Notes under the pieces: generated by a model | Databases searched by the model: none | Told to the model about the DNA's origin: nothing | Seen by the model: the letters and a program-made list of their open reading frames with translations, nothing else | Made by a program: the position numbers and the translations under genes | In this document: positions 44,901 to 59,264 of the stretch, one piece after another | Layout: the number at the start of each line of letters is the position of its first letter | Numbering within the stretch: the first letter of the stretch is position 1 | Assembly: GCA_023313575.1 (NCBI GenBank) | Contig: JAJTTP010000007.1 | Span: forward strand, 682,001 to 746,000 | DNA: 64,000 nt | Origin: Eutypella sp. D-1 | Taxonomy: Eukaryota; Ascomycota; Sordariomycetes; Xylariales; Diatrypaceae | Direction: 5' to 3'

Positions 44901-47537
44901 AAACAGAACCTGGAAACGTTCATAGAATATGAACATACATGGATGGAATACAACGTCACACAATATATTAGGTGCATGGAACGCATTCTCCTATTCTTAT
45001 ATCATGTCAGCACTGTCAGCTTCCTCTAAATTACTGCAAAGTAGAGTAACTAAGTAAACTTGCTCAATCCCGACTCTTCTCTCTTTTCTCTTACACCGCT
45101 ACACTACCCAGATACAACAGGATCTAGCCGGCATGACGAATTACGAATATTAGCATTCAGCGCATTGACTCGCAGGCGACGGCCCAGGAGATCGGCCAAC
45201 TAGCTCTTAGTAGTTCCATAGGGAGGTGGCCATACATATGTAGTAGAGGCGTAGGGAAGAGGTATAGATGACCTGTGAGAGGCCTCATTGGTTTATCCTT
45301 GTCGTTGTTGTCCTCGTGCAATCCCTTTTCCCTCCTCCGTTCCTCCGTCCCTCCGTCCCTAATCCCATCTCCGCGAATGCACCGCCTTTGTGTGTTCTCA
45401 GCTCGGCTTCGCCTGCCATTTACCATCATATTCCTCTCGGATATTGCGGGGGTTCCGACCAGGGACTCGTGATCGTGTGACTTTCCAATGTTATACTGAA
45501 AAGCCAGTTGCGGCTCGGCAAAAGCTTGTGTCCCGACATCCTTGCGTTAAGCCAGTCTCGGTAGGTCGGGTTTTGTCTTTTGGGTTGGATTTGTTACCGT
45601 CTCGTTAACCCGTAAAGGCCACGTTCTCTATCACCCTTATACTAACTAAGTATATCTCGGGATTATTTGATTACGTGGACAGAAAAGAGACACGTATGCG
45701 TGTGTCCTTGCATCCGGATGATCACGGATGCGAGCATCCATCGAGTCTCTAGTTATACCCATATTTCATGACAGAACGGCGCGATCCCTCAACGACAGCA
45801 ATAGATTCTTTCTCCCACTACAGGTAATCACTGTACAACCCAGAAATCGAGTGGCAGACAAGAAGAGTGTTTTTTTGTTGTTTGGGTTCCTATCTGCATA
45901 TGCAAATGCCCAGCTGTCACACCGACCTCCCCTGTTAGCGGGGTTTCCAAACCGTCATCTGATGCTCGTAAATTTCCCCACGATTTGGAAGTCTCCATTC
46001 GGCCAGCCCCAAACCTGCGCCAAGCAATCCACGCGTGGGAATACCACATGTCACATCGGTATATCGCCGATCTCTGGCCTCTTTGAGTTCCAGTGGCTTA
46101 CCACCTGGCTGCGGTCGCAGGACTACGATAACTCTACGGGTATGAGGCAAAGAAAACGGCGACAACTTTATCGCATGCTGGCATTGTAAATATGTATAAG
46201 CGGAACTACTACCGCTTTATTGCCTACATTCGGCAAGCCGATTATATCATGTCCTTACATGTTCCTAACCACCCCCACGTGAGACACGCATCCGATCCCC
46301 CGTGGTTGGTGTGTGCGGATCTTCCCATATCGAAGCTTCTATCCGGATTCCATGGGTAGCTGCCTCCAACTTTTTTAAACAACACGCTATTCTCCTAGCT
46401 ACATGGGCCGATAGGTATATCCTATTCCTATAACTCTCCGCAGCCTCTCCGCATTCTCCTCAATCGACTTATGTCTCGGAAGCTAGGGTTTACGTACTGT
46501 TAGCTGCTGCCATTGTGACCAACTAAGTCGAAAGAGAAAGAAAGAAAAGAGCCCTCCTTGCCCCTGCAGCCGCTCATACCTGCAGCCGATAGTTCCCTCC
46601 ACCAATTTAGGCTGCCTGACTTGCCCACCAACCATCCGTCCAAGTCTGCTTCACACCATCCTGGGGCTGCCAAGCTACAGAGGGCAGCTTACCCAGAGAT
46701 CTCCCCGTCACTTGTCACATCTCTAATCGGTGGCATATGCCACCCAAGCTGCCAACCACTCTACTACTTTTCAAGCCCCCGCCTTTTCTTTGCCACGCTT
46801 TGTCAGCATCCTTATAAGTGGGTGTGACTACTCTACGTAACCTTGTAGTCTTGGCACGCGATATCTTCCTGTCCCTGGTCAGCCTCGTTGGGTTGGCGTG
46901 GTCATCTCCGACGCCGTCTGATTTGCTGTTCACCGAGGCTGACTGCTTCCCAAAAGGTAGTACCGGGATGAGACGTAGACGTGACAGTCAGCAACCGCTG
47001 ACCTGGAAGGTTACGTTCTTGAATCCTGCCGAGTAACCACGTCTCGCAAATGGGCCCTTCTAGAAATCCCAAGGCAGTAATATCAAGGCGCGTAAAAAAG
47101 GCCAAGTGTACCGGTAGAGCTGCACGGAACGCAAATCGAGAACCCAACTAGTTCAACTTACTAGCAGTCCACCTGCCCACTTAGACCCCTCTTGCTCTAT
47201 TCCTGGGTCGCGGCCCAGACTCCTCGACCAAGAGACCCGGAATGCGAGCTTTACAGGCTTGGGGCATTCGTCCCTGATTCGTTGACCGTGCAGGAGGAAA
47301 AAGGGAAAAGAAGAGAAAGTCTCCAAACGTGGTAGGTAGGTATTACCTGCAGACCGCCCCATCCTTTCCCCGGTCCACGCGCGAACACCCCCCCAAATCC
47401 CGACGTGCAGGTACAAATCCCATCCGCACTTACGCGGTCAACGCTTATTCAGCCTGGGGGAGCATCGCATCTGTATATCATAAGCCCCGGCGCCCACGGG
47501 GGTAGGGTCGTGCTAGGTAAGCGGGACGTTACTGAGA

Positions 47538-47550
47538 GGGGGGGGGGGGG
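47538..47550. repeat. G13 homopolymer
   Basis: Thirteen consecutive G in gene-free sequence. Confidence 0.9.
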
Positions 47551-49159
47551 TTGTTACTTTTTACGATGCCTGCGTCCGCTTTCTGCTGTTCCTTTATGAT
47601 TTGCTAGCATCATCAAAGGGGTGTGGTGGTCACGGGAACCCATGTCGATCCAGGAGTCGAGTCTGGCGGCAACGATAATGTCCACGTATATATATGACAT
47701 CGTATTGGGAAAAGGCAACGACGGGCCAACTCCGCCCCGGTCCGCCCAGGCGACCGTTGCAGATCAGATAAGCTACCGATATACATTACTAGGTACATAT
47801 GGAGAAAAGAGTATGGCCAATGTTGAGGCCGTGCCGAGAATCCCCCCACCCCCTTTTTCCATGGAATGGTGGACGGAGCAGGTACGTACTCCAGGGGTGT
47901 CGTACATATGGCACATTGGCTCAAATGTGGGGGTAGTCATTGCACACATTTGTTTACAGATGCTTTGAGCTTACAAGTATTGATATGGTAATATGTCTCT
48001 TTTTACAAGCAGCTGGCTTCTTCACGTAAGATCGGAAGCTGCGTTGGCGATGTAGTCAGCCCCCTTATTTATGATGCCGTCGCATCCCCGTGCCTAATCC
48101 AAAGCGTGCCGCCGAATTCAACCCGCGTATTCTTAGGCGATATGCCCTACTTTGTACCGTTCTTTAGATTGGCGTGATACTTTTTTAGACTCTTCTATTT
48201 CTTCATTCTTGTCCTTCTGTCGCCCACCGGTGATCATACGTAGACTTCGACAGGAGCAGTATAATCCAGTTTCTGGTCCCTACGCCCAAGAGACCTGTCT
48301 AATCAGGAAGCTTGACAAGTTGTCTACGCACGCAAGCGCGCCAGCATCATGCGCTTCTGCAGGGCGAGGGACGAACCCGAGGAGCCTTTTCCTTCGCATA
48401 CCAACAAGCACCTTCAGCAACATAGCACGGACTCCTTCGTGGAATTAGGTTTGGCATTGCGTATTGTTCTCGAGTATATACACCTGTAACAGAAGTATCA
48501 TCCGCACATGCACTGGGCGTCTCTATGAAGCCATGGCATCATATGGCCTGCGGCCCCCAAGCCCAGCCAACACCTTTAGGATGGCATGTTTCCTCCAGAT
48601 GTAGCGTCAATGAGGCACAGTTCCTCCACAGGCTCCGTGAGAGGATCAGGTATATTCTAACATATCGAAACCTGCTTCTATTAACGAACCAGAACCCGGC
48701 TTCTAGCCGAATACCCTGCGATACCGCCAACTGTATCATCCCGTGCATGATAACTAGAGCATCAGGAGCCCTGGCGAAGCCGCCAGTATTCCCGGCGCAG
48801 TGCTCCAGCAAGTCGTGGATTCATCACGTTTATGTCTCTTATTGGGCGAGAGCTATCGCTAGTTTCCATCTGAAAGCCGTAGAAGAGGATACGGGGTGAT
48901 TGCAAATCGATATAGCAATAGAACCCCTCGTGTTGGATTATACACGAGGATCCCAGCCAGCCACTGAATCTAAAGCAGGAGGGCACTTCATACCAGCAAG
49001 AGCAACGGCCCGGGCCGTTCCCAGTAGGTTGGTCGGTTGGTTGGTGCATGCAAGGGTTCATGTCAAGTCGGGTGCGCTGCAAGCACTTGTATCTTACTTC
49101 GTAGACCAGGGGGCAGTATCATGCCAATATATTGCTTTCGCGAGTGCAGGACGCGATTG

Positions 49160-49174
49160 CCCCCCCCCCCCCCC
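49160..49174. repeat. C15 homopolymer
   Basis: Fifteen consecutive C in gene-free sequence. Confidence 0.9.
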
Positions 49175-51467
49175 ATACTTACTTGGATATGTGCGTGGGT
49201 GGATATGGAATATGTCTAAATAGACAGGCAGGTATATATATTGTTTCTAGTTCACCATCCCACACGGCAAAGGCTGAGTGAATGGTGGCTGGCTGACTGG
49301 CTGGTAAACTACTCTCTGCTCTAGTCTAAGCTCTCTCTTAATAACCTACGTAAGTAACCTAGCTAAGCTTATCCATGATCTCCCCGTAAACCCTGGTTGT
49401 GTGAACAAGATGACATCGGCGAGTCAAGCCCACGCCAGGCTGGAACGAACTGCCACGAGTATATCGGCCTACAGATATCCACATGAACTCTTAGCATTCT
49501 CGCCGACCTGATCTGCGAAGGATTGATATATATGCAGGGATCTTTTGCGTGTATCAGAAGTCTCGGGTACCTGTCCCGGTGGGTTGACAACTTCTCCACA
49601 CCAACCCTCTTTCCATCACCGCGTGCTCGGATATGGTCATTACACCCGGAATACTCACAATTACCCCTCTCATTAATAGGATGTCTATGTTTAGATGGAC
49701 TGAGGGGGCTGCCTCGAGCGTTACATGTAGAGGAAACGGAAGGGGCCGCTCAAATTCTCGCGGACTGACACTCCCCAAGGTTCATCGCTGCATAAGTCTT
49801 CATGGCTTGGGGGGCTCCAAATGGTGGGAAGCCCTCCCCAACCCCAGTCCTGAATTTCGAGTATCTTAGGCACATATGAATGGTCTGTCAATACCCCACG
49901 GCCCTAAGTAAGACCCCTATACAGTCAATATTTTCTTGAGGCTGTCTTTCCTGCGTGCATGAATGTATATAAGACCCGCCTCTAACTATCTGATCATCTA
50001 CATGTCTGTAATTCAGCTCGGATCGGCTCCTTAATCACGTTACATCTAGCTAAGCTCGTCTCTATATATCTATATTTAGGTATATGGCCCTGTATGACCC
50101 TATAAGTGCCTACTGTCACCCCTATCACTCTCCATGTTTTCGCTCCCGACCCGAGACACATATAGAGGGGTGCGGAACCAAGCGAGCCGATCGCTTGTTC
50201 ACAACGAAGGGATAGCATAGCGTAGATGAGGAGACCGAACGCCCGCCCTATCTCGTCCCATTCACTTAACTAGGCGACTACTAGTGCATAAAGATCGATT
50301 TTCGCGGAGGGGATGGGGCCAAGCCCTAGGTAGACTAAACCTGATATCTAACGTGCCCCTACTAGACCAGTCTAGTAATGTACTTGCCGAGATAGTTATA
50401 TCTGTTTACCCAGACAAGCTCGGCAGAACGAGACGGATCTGCGTACGCTCCTACATTAGTTCGAGGACTAGTTAGATGTTGGCATATGTAAGTGAGTAGG
50501 TAGTGAGCCGAAGTTTCCCTCTTGGTTAGGCTGGATGGATATGAATATCCAGGTTGGTGGTTGGGAGGTTACTAAACATGTCCCGAACTCACCTTACCCA
50601 GCAGCATCCCATCCGGTGTTAGTGCTTGGCCTTCGTCGCAGGTAAAGGTGAACGGCAAGCATTGATACATAGTGCCATGTTGTGCCTTGGAATGGACTCT
50701 AGTTTATTGACTTGTATACTTAGGTAGGTAGGTCTACTTTTAAGGTTTAGGCGAAGCATTTCGTAGCATATCATATGGCTTATATGCTCGCATATAGCTT
50801 CATCCCATTGAGATGGGTAGCGATCTAGGCAATCCCTTTCATATGTTATCACTACCCAAGCTCTTCCCGGGCGTCACACCCTCACATACACATACATACA
50901 CACACATATCAAAGGCATACCACATAAAGTGAGGCAGTAGAAAAATTTGATAGCGATGAGAATCGCGATTTCGATGATAGTGGTCGGTGATATTGACTCA
51001 TCATTTGATTTGATTTATCATTTAACCTGGTACGCGTGAATTCAAACGCAGAACGATCAAAGAAGCACTCGTCCATCCAGCCAGCCTCAACCGCAGCGCG
51101 CCCCCTTTTAGATCTAGTGAACCAAGGCAGGCCAGGTAGGGTGGTATAGGCAACGAAAAGAAAAGCAAGAAAAAAAGGAGAAGAAAAGCGTCAAAACGTC
51201 TTCCCCGAGATGCACCTCTATCTTCCCCCCTTCTCCCGATCCATATCGCCTGTTGCGCAATCAATCCAGAGGTAGAGAGATGGGGGAAGAATAAAAGACG
51301 CCCTGCCTTGTTTCTCCAGTTCTACTGCTGCCCTTTTGTCCAATCAAATCGTACAACGCCTTTTGCCCAAATCTAAACCGTGGAAAAGCGCCCTCATCGT
51401 CGCCGCCATATGTCTTTCTTATGTGTCTTTGCTTCTTCCATTTCTCGCTTTGCTACCTCCAGCCCCC

Positions 51468-53069
51468 CTAAGTCACGGTGTAGCCGCCGTCAACACGGAG
51501 GTCGGCCCCCGTAACATACTGCGAGGCGTCGGACAGAAGGAAGGCGACAGGACCCATCAGGTCGACGGGCTGGCCCATCTTGCCCTGCGGGATGAGGGAG
51601 GTCCACTGGCGCTTGAGCTCCGGGTTGTCGTCGAGGATCTTCTCGGTGCTGTAGTGTTTTGTTCATTAGCTTGCGTGTCTCTTCATAGCTCAAGGTTTAT
51701 AGAAGATAAATGAGTGGTTTGTTTGAACCGAATTGCGAGAACTTACAGCGCGGTCAGCATATAACCGGGCGAAATGCAGTTTACCCGGATGCCGGCATGA
51801 GCCCACTCTACGGCGAGCGAGGAGGCCATATGTCTCACTGCGGCCTTGGCAGCGTTGTAAGGACTGTTTTGAGAAATGACATCAGCATCGTTTTGTTCAA
51901 TGACAATTTCACAGCCCGCATCTCGATTTGAACAAGATTGATTTGATCATCTTTGCGTGTGAAGGTGGGGGGATTGTACTTACGTCTGCGGCTGGGGGAT
52001 GTTGACGATGGCGCCAGACATGCTACCGATCAGGACCATGCTGCCGGGGGCATTGCGGCCCATAAGGTGCTTGGCGATGCCAGTAGCGAAGAGGTAAGTG
52101 CCGTCAACGTTGACGTTCCAGAGCTTGCGCATGCGGTCGATAGGGTAGTCGATGGCCTGGAAGTTCTCGGTGAAGCCGGCGCTGGTGACCAGGTTGTCGA
52201 TCTTGCCGTGCTCCATGATGACGTCGTCGATGCAGCTCTGCACCGACTCTGGGTCGGAGACATCCGCATAGTGCGCCGTCACCTTGGGTACCCGCACGGA
52301 GCCAGGGTTCTCCCGCCGGAATACATTTACCAGCTCGACGGCCTGCTTCTCGGCCTCTTCCTCTGTAAAGCAACAAAAAAGTCAGGTCAGCATTCACATC
52401 TAGTAGACAGAATATTTCTGGTGTTGTATTTGCTTCTGATGGGGTTTTGATTTTGATTGGACATTTGTGATCGGGTACAGGTTAATATCGGTAAGGTTGG
52501 GAAAATAAGTTGAGGCTTAGGTAGGGTCACATCGGCGCATCTCCAACTTTCTTTTGGTGGAGTATGCTACCCTCCCTTTGCCTCTTTTGTATGCATCATT
52601 TTCTTTCTTCATCCTTTTCTGCTGTTTTTTCAAAGGCGCCAGAGGTAGATCAGATTTTTGTCCACTTACTGTTCATATCGACGATCGCTAGGTTGGCACC
52701 GCTAATAACCATGCCTTGACCCATAACGAGACCCAATCCCCTTGCACCGCCAGTGACAACGCCAACCTTGCCCTCAAGCGAGAAGGAGGCGAGGGTGCGC
52801 TTCATGTGCTGACCGCCACGGCCCTGTACAGGGGTTGAGGGAGGAAGCTCGCCCTCCTCAGGATACTCAACCGTGATAGACTCGTCAGTTCGCGCAAAGC
52901 CACCGGGCTCGGGAGTGCCACCCTTAGGGGGCTCTCCAAAAGGTGGGGTTGTGCTGATGAATGCAGCAGCCTTTGTTCGAGGAGCTACAAACATAGGTCG
53001 CGGGGTAGCGACGCGAAGGGTTCGCGAAGCGGTGGATACCGACGCGCGGAAGAATGTTCGGGAAAGCAT
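51468..53069 (-). CDS. short-chain dehydrogenase, D-arabinitol 2-dehydrogenase type, predicted mitochondrial
   Basis: Four exons, 53069..52670, 52362..51984, 51863..51747 and 51648..51468, give 358 residues. All introns are GTAAGT..CAG and the joins keep frame (VDMN|KEEAEKQ, PQPQT|PYNAAK, MLTAL|TEKILDD). The Rossmann signature TGGARGLG is at 106-113. Asp131 at the end of strand 2 (AIVDMN) favours NAD(H) over NADP(H). [11 protein letters not shown] replaces the usual NNAG and is characteristic of D-arabinitol dehydrogenase-like enzymes. The catalytic set is Ser249 (GSMSG), Tyr262 and Lys266 (YNAAK). The C-terminus is [13 protein letters not shown]. The first ~95 residues are extra compared with the core fold. 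They start [20 protein letters not shown], a basic Ser/Arg-rich presequence, followed by a Pro/Gly-rich linker. It probably interconverts a polyol and a ketose; the substrate is not certain. Confidence 0.92.
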
Positions 53070-55896
53070 GTTGAATAATTAAGTGTGAGGGTGTTTGTGA
53101 GAGAGAGAAAGACGTGTATGAAGGTGTTAGGTATGGATAGACGAGCGGTGGGAGGGTGATGATATGTGATGTTTTTCTCGTCTAGGTGAGAATGAGGATG
53201 TAGGTTGTGTAATAGACAACACAAGCTATCCGTCTATCGAGGTAATATTATTGTCTAGAGCTGTCGGGAAATACTATTAGGGTATCGATAAGTTCAGGTT
53301 GACCGACTAACTACCTCTTGTATGTAGGTTTGTTGCCAACAAAATAAAGAAATTATAGGAAAGAGGCAGATAAAGGGCAAGAAAGAGGTCCCAGCTGTAA
53401 AACGACAGATTGCCTGGAAATGGCTTCAGGACAACAAGAGCCACGAGCGCTGGTAAACTAAAATACCAGGAATGGGCATATGACGTAACTTGGTTGATCT
53501 CTTAAGGAGCTCTCTACCTATGCGTATGGATGGCACGAAGATCTGCAAAGAAAACTCTACTAAATAAAAGAAACCGGCGAAATTGCTGAAGCTATTTACG
53601 CCAGACGATGCAATAGGAGTTACGAGAGTTCAGAGGGGATGTCTGAAGAAGAAAGAAAAAAAAGATAAAGTTCGTAGGAACAGAGGAGACAGAGAGAACA
53701 GAGTTGGACGGGGAAGGGGGTCAAAGAAGTATGAGAGCCTGGAGTCCGAAAGCCCAGAAAACCCAGCCAAAACCTCCAGCTCCTCCCACCCAACAGACTC
53801 ACGATCTTTTTTTTTTTTCTTTACTACTACTGCTACTACGTACTTTGCTCTTCGCCGCCCCCCCATATCGATAATGGAAATGCTGGTAGGTCAGGTACCT
53901 ATCTACGTACCTGCCCTACCAGGATGGGAGTGAGTTATCCAATTCCATGTTAGCACTAGACCTGGATTTGGCTTGTTATTGAGTTCTCCAGTGTAGCTTA
54001 TGTGTATTGTCCACGATATGATGTTATATGGGAGTTACATTCACTTACCCCCGTGTTAGGATGTGTGGCAAGTATAAAATGTACGAAGCATGTACGAGCT
54101 AAGATGCAGGCAGGCACGCAGCCATGTGCATGTGCATGCCCAGGTGTACACGCGTGGGTAGCTAATATGACTACATACAGTAGCTACCTACCTCCACTAT
54201 CTTTAAGTTAGAGCTCCCAATTGCCCCCATTAACCCCCTTCAGGGACCGCTTTAGTGGCCCTAAGCTTCCAAAACTTCCAGGAAAAGCAGAAAAGCCAGG
54301 CTGGATCTCCCTAATGGAGGGGTAGAACTGGTAGAAGTGTGATGCAGTGACAGAGCTCCGGTGGGGTTTTAGTGGCCTAGGCTGATCTTGGCATTATGCT
54401 TGGCTCGCCTCCGTGGACGATCCAGCCAGCGCCCGAGGGGGGCTGGATTGGTTGAATTGGCTGCCAGATTTGAATTCACTGCCAAAACTGTAAGGTTAGG
54501 TTGAAGTTGTCTAAACCCTAAACTTGTCCTCTCTCCTTACGATACCCCCCTACTTCACACCCCCTGCCCCCTTTGCCCCCCCCTTCAGGGCATCGGTAGC
54601 CAATGTTGTACTCGGAACCACCGCATGTGGGGTAGTCCCGTGGATACATCTAACTACTGATCCCATGCATTGGGGACATCGGACGCGCAACCGGGACCCG
54701 CCTTGTATATAGCCTGTCGACATTTATAGTTGGGATAGCCGCTACATACGCTACATACTCTACATACTCTACGTACATGTAAGTTGTTTAGGCCGTTTAA
54801 AGCCCGTTAGTGCCTGCCAGCCAGCACTTCGTTTTGGCCCTATATCTTCACTATTTGTACGGGGTATCCGTTACGGAGAACTCTTGACTAATTAGTAAGA
54901 CCCTTTCTTTCCATGGAAAAGGGATTTTTATGGATTTATGGGCATCAAGATTTTTTTTTTCTCTTTAGATTTTTGGGGATTTTTGGGGAATTTCCACCAT
55001 GGCGACATGAATGTAGGAAATCTACATAGTCGGTATGGAAAATCGGTCAGCGCTGATCAGGGTCTACCTCTGCCGATCCAGACCCGAGTTCGCATAGCCT
55101 TGAGGAGCCCAGACTCCAGCCTGCCTGTCTACCTGCCTGCCAGCCTGCCAGCTATCCAGCCAGCTAAACTATCTGGCTATGACTTGTCCGTCATAGTGGG
55201 CTCTCATATTCTGGAACCCTTGTTTGCCCCCTTCTATTACTACTTAGTATGTATGTTAAGGCGTTTTCAAGCCTGCTGTTTGTCAGGCCTGTCCTTGCCT
55301 GACCTTCATATAGGGGCGACTTGACCGTCTAAAGTAGGTGTATGCGAGTCACACGAGCAGCGGTTCTTCTGACTTCACGATAGTTTCAAATGCCTACTTA
55401 CCTGTAGACAAGTGCCTCATGTTCCCTCTCCTTAGTCTTGCGAAAACGGAACATGCAGGGCGGGGATCAATCCTAATTGTCTTTTTGGGAAACACAGAAA
55501 TCCCTTTCTCCCATGATTTGCTCTCACAGGATTCATACATAGACCATGAGAATATGCCGGAAGGATTTCCCATCTACCTCCCCGGCGCCTTTTCCAGCCA
55601 AGAAAGTGATAGGGGGAGCGAGCCGAGGATTTGGTCTCAAAAGGGGGAGTGTATACGACTCTACACGACCGCTGATGTGATCATCTAACTTGCTCTACTC
55701 AGCTACTCTGGAAGAAAAAAAGCCGACTGGGACACCTTCCGTCTCAGGACCACCACCATCACATGCATACACATACCGGATATGCGGTTACGAGCCAGAA
55801 GAGTTCCTTTTTGCGAAGGTCGGAGTTTACACACTACTCGCTGCTACTCCGTACATGATATTACTATAGTACGAGCCCCCACACCCGAGGTTCCAC

Positions 55897-55919
55897 GCAA
55901 GCAAGCAAGCAAGCAAGCA
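55897..55919. repeat. (GCAA)n microsatellite
   Basis: Nearly six GCAA units. Confidence 0.9.
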
Positions 55920-57713
55920 CGTACTCAGACGCACATGCCTACTTATCTAACTATATCTAACATTCATTATCCGGAAACAATTTTTCTTATTCTCGAATTG
56001 GTCTTCCTATTATGCATTCCTAAGGTCCTGTGCCGCAGTCGCGGAGTAATGCCAAGCATCGTGAGATTTCTTGTCCGGGATTATATTAGGTACTACCAAT
56101 CTCCACGGGTGTAGGTAGTATCGATTGAGTCGAGCCCTGTCAACTCGAGGTAGAGCAAACTCCGATCGCGCTCCTCCTTGTCCTACACCTACATATGTAC
56201 ATGCGAACCTAGTTACCAAGACTACCTAAAGTACGCGGCATGCTTGCACTCTACTGAAGACTAGCCTAGGATTTCTCGAATTCGGTCTTTACCTCAAGCG
56301 TACGCAGTTGAGACAAACGTCCACCACGGTTCCTCTCCTCATGTGGTGAGTAGGATCCGATACGGATAATGTGACTCCATGACTCGAGAATGAGTGTCGT
56401 ATCGTGAAAGCGCGACACAAATCCTTCACCACTGCACACAAGTGCATTTCTATCACACAGACGAGCCCCTCGCAACATCGTGATCCTTGTTGCTGGGAAC
56501 AACTAAAGCTCTAGCGACTCCTGAGATTTGTAGTACAGCAAGCACAACAGTAAGGGAGGGTGGGAGACACCTATCTACCTTGGTTAGCACCCAAGGAGCT
56601 AAAGTAGGTGCCGTCTTGGCGGCCACGCCGCCCTCCCCTCGCGAACGGATCTATTGCATTTAGTGTTAGCGAGGAGGCAGGCTAGAAGCCTTTTTTTTTA
56701 TTCTGGAGTGAGGTGAAATTTTTCTTCAGGTCACGATGGCTTCTTTTTGTGAGATTACCTTACAAGGTTCACCCCCACGGCCGGGATACCCTCTCCGGTC
56801 GGTGCTGCTCTCACCCACCCTCATCCTACCCACCCTGATGTCTCCTTGCCCCCTTTTACGATTTCCCCTTTTTTACACCCCCCGTTCTACTTCCCACCAC
56901 ACCCCATCTTGTGTTACTACAACGCTTTACCGTCAACCCTCCATCGGTTTGTGTGCATGTGTGCTAAGTGTTTTGAGTCTCAGAGATGCGGTGCTTATGC
57001 GGGTGACGAACAAACCATTGTCGTCAGATAATTATCGTGTCAGATTTTCCCGGGAATTTCCAAGCAAAACTCGAGTCTCCAGTTTGACCGGTTCGGGCCA
57101 GCACGTGCGTCGCCCCTCTACGTACAATCACCATCTACTAAGTAGACGGGGATATGCCATACTGATAACTACAGAACTAGTCCAGCAGTACTGCTAGTCC
57201 AGATAGGCAATACGACAAGCTCCATCGCCCACAACGAAGAAGGGAAAAGAACAAGTTGCCCTATATCTAGCCGTAGTTCTCGGCACATTCGACTAGTGCA
57301 AGATCTTGACAACTTATAAGCTAACCTAAACAACCTTACCTACCCATAGTAGTTTAGATATACATAGATAAGGGCCAGAACATGTGCACTATGTAGGTGA
57401 CATATGCCATATTTTTTTCTATTTTGAGAAATGGTTAAAACAATCGTGTGTGGTTTTTGAATTGTGGCCGGTCGATTTTTTCTTGGCATCCTATAGGAAA
57501 CCTAGGTTTCTACCTACCTAGTTAGTGCGTCGTCTGTGACGGGGTGATGAAGCACGACATTCTCACACCTGCACGCAGCGCAGACGAGAGGGCACGACGC
57601 ACGCAAACTCCCCCGTCCGAACCAAGATTCACATACGTAAACAGCGGGTCATGGGGCGTCAGACAAGATATGTACAGATAATCGGGGAACAGTGAGAGAA
57701 AATGTGGGAGAGA

Positions 57714-57735
57714 GAAGAAGAAGAAGAAGAAGAAG
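57714..57735. repeat. (GAA)n microsatellite
   Basis: About seven GAA units on the plus strand. Confidence 0.9.
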
Positions 57736-59247
57736 AGAGGAGAGTTCACGATAGTTTTCTTTGAATCCGGTCCCCGGTTCCCCGCTTGCTTTGACACATA
57801 ACTTCATCACACACACATGGATGCACACAACACTACACACACACACAACACACCGACAATTGGGTAATTTAGTTACGAGGTCGACGTTCACCCCCTGACT
57901 TCTAGAGTAAGGTTAAGTAAGTAGGTTAAGAGGTTAGCTTGGCCATCCCCGTTCCCCGGTTTGGCTACACACCGACCGACAGACCGACCGACCCGACCGC
58001 AAATTCCGTAATATCCAGAAGGACAACTCATAGCCGGGTTTGTCAATCCGCGCTCCCCCTAGATCCGGTAATCGAGCAGTCGCTTGTGCCTCTTTTGCGT
58101 TAGGGGTTGTCTTCCCAGCGCATTGGGCCTCCCCCATGACGAAGAGTGAGACACACGGGGGTGTGTAGAAGTCACGATGCCAACCAAGTAATAAGATCTC
58201 CGAAGGATCCTCTCTTCCACATTACGTTTTATCATTCCTTACTATGCAGCCGGCGGGACCCCCATTTTCTCCCCCTCCCCCCTTCCCTTCTCTTCTCTGA
58301 CTCTCACCTCATTTGATTATCAATTCTGTAATCGCACATACATGGTCGTGCACACATATGTAGATCTAGGGGTCTTTATGTATATACGTAGGTTTGCGGA
58401 GTAACATCTGCATGTAGTATCCATCCCATGGGAAGGGATGCGAACGAATCTATGCGCGATCGTCGTCATCACCGTCATCGTTATCATCATTGCCATTGCC
58501 CATTCCCTTCTTGCCTTTTCGTATTCAGCACCCGAACTTCCGAGCACGTTTTGACACTATGCCCAAGGCCGGGTAGGGCTTGGGCTATATTGTATCTCTA
58601 TTAATCATCATTACTCGCTTTCTATGTCAATTATTAAGAGCATGGCTATATTCACGATCGCACTCACCTGACGGAAAAAAGCAAATTGTTCGTTCCCATG
58701 CGGTGAGTTTCATCTCACGGAGTTGACCTATCATCCATCCCTATTCTTCTCTCCCCATTTCTGAATGAAGAGCTCTCTGGCTTTTTCTCTCCGACTTTTA
58801 CACGATACAATTGGGGCGGGCCCGAACTTACGGGGGGAGGGGGGAGCCAGCTCAACTTTGTACAAGTCGTGGCCACATAATAGGCTCAATCATCTTCCTC
58901 TCACACACTCTCTCATCCAGTGTCACCACACACGATGAGAAGGAGAAGATCTTAGATCAAGCTGCCAACCAACCCACCCCCACGAAATGGGCCCGTATAC
59001 ATACACATGTGTTGCCCGTCCACGTATTTGGCTATATGCATTTCGTGCGACCACCAACTACCCTATCGTAAATGGCGACTTGGTCTTCTCTATTTTTCTC
59101 GGTGAACAGAAAATAGGAAGAAAAAAAAAGGTCACGATCCTCAACAATCTATCACCCCCCCCCCCCCACTACACGCAGAAGAAAAAAGCTGCTCAGCCAG
59201 CCCAGCAGGTCAGCCAAGCCCATACATGCATATGATGCGAGCTCGGG

Positions 59248-59264
59248 GCGCGCGCGCGCGCGCG
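59248..59264. repeat. (GC)n alternating tract
   Basis: Seventeen bases of alternating G and C, a sequence able to adopt Z-DNA. Confidence 0.9.

Larger units (their letters stand above)
41098..51467. other. ~10-kb gene-free region
   Basis: Normal GC with all six frames broken. The longest frames (43,661-44,170, 169 aa; 45,728-46,189, 153 aa) show no domain, no splice-linked partner and no codon bias. The contents are simple repeats, (ACCGAC)n at 41,955-41,980, homopolymers at 47,538-47,550 and 49,160-49,174, and many TACCTA/TAGGTA words. It includes the upstream region of the gene at 39,530 and the 3' flank of the one at 51,468. Non-coding RNA or heavily decayed genes cannot be excluded. Confidence 0.5.

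Noticed and set aside
45728..46189. 153-aa plus-strand frame as a gene
   Set aside because: Composition is random-like, with no domain and no splice-compatible neighbours.
47395..47430. GGTACAAATCCC as a tRNA T-arm
   Set aside because: No matching acceptor, D-arm or anticodon arm around it.
56736..57197. 153-aa plus-strand frame
   Set aside because: Pro/Leu/Ser-rich low complexity produced by pyrimidine-rich DNA. No evidence of coding.
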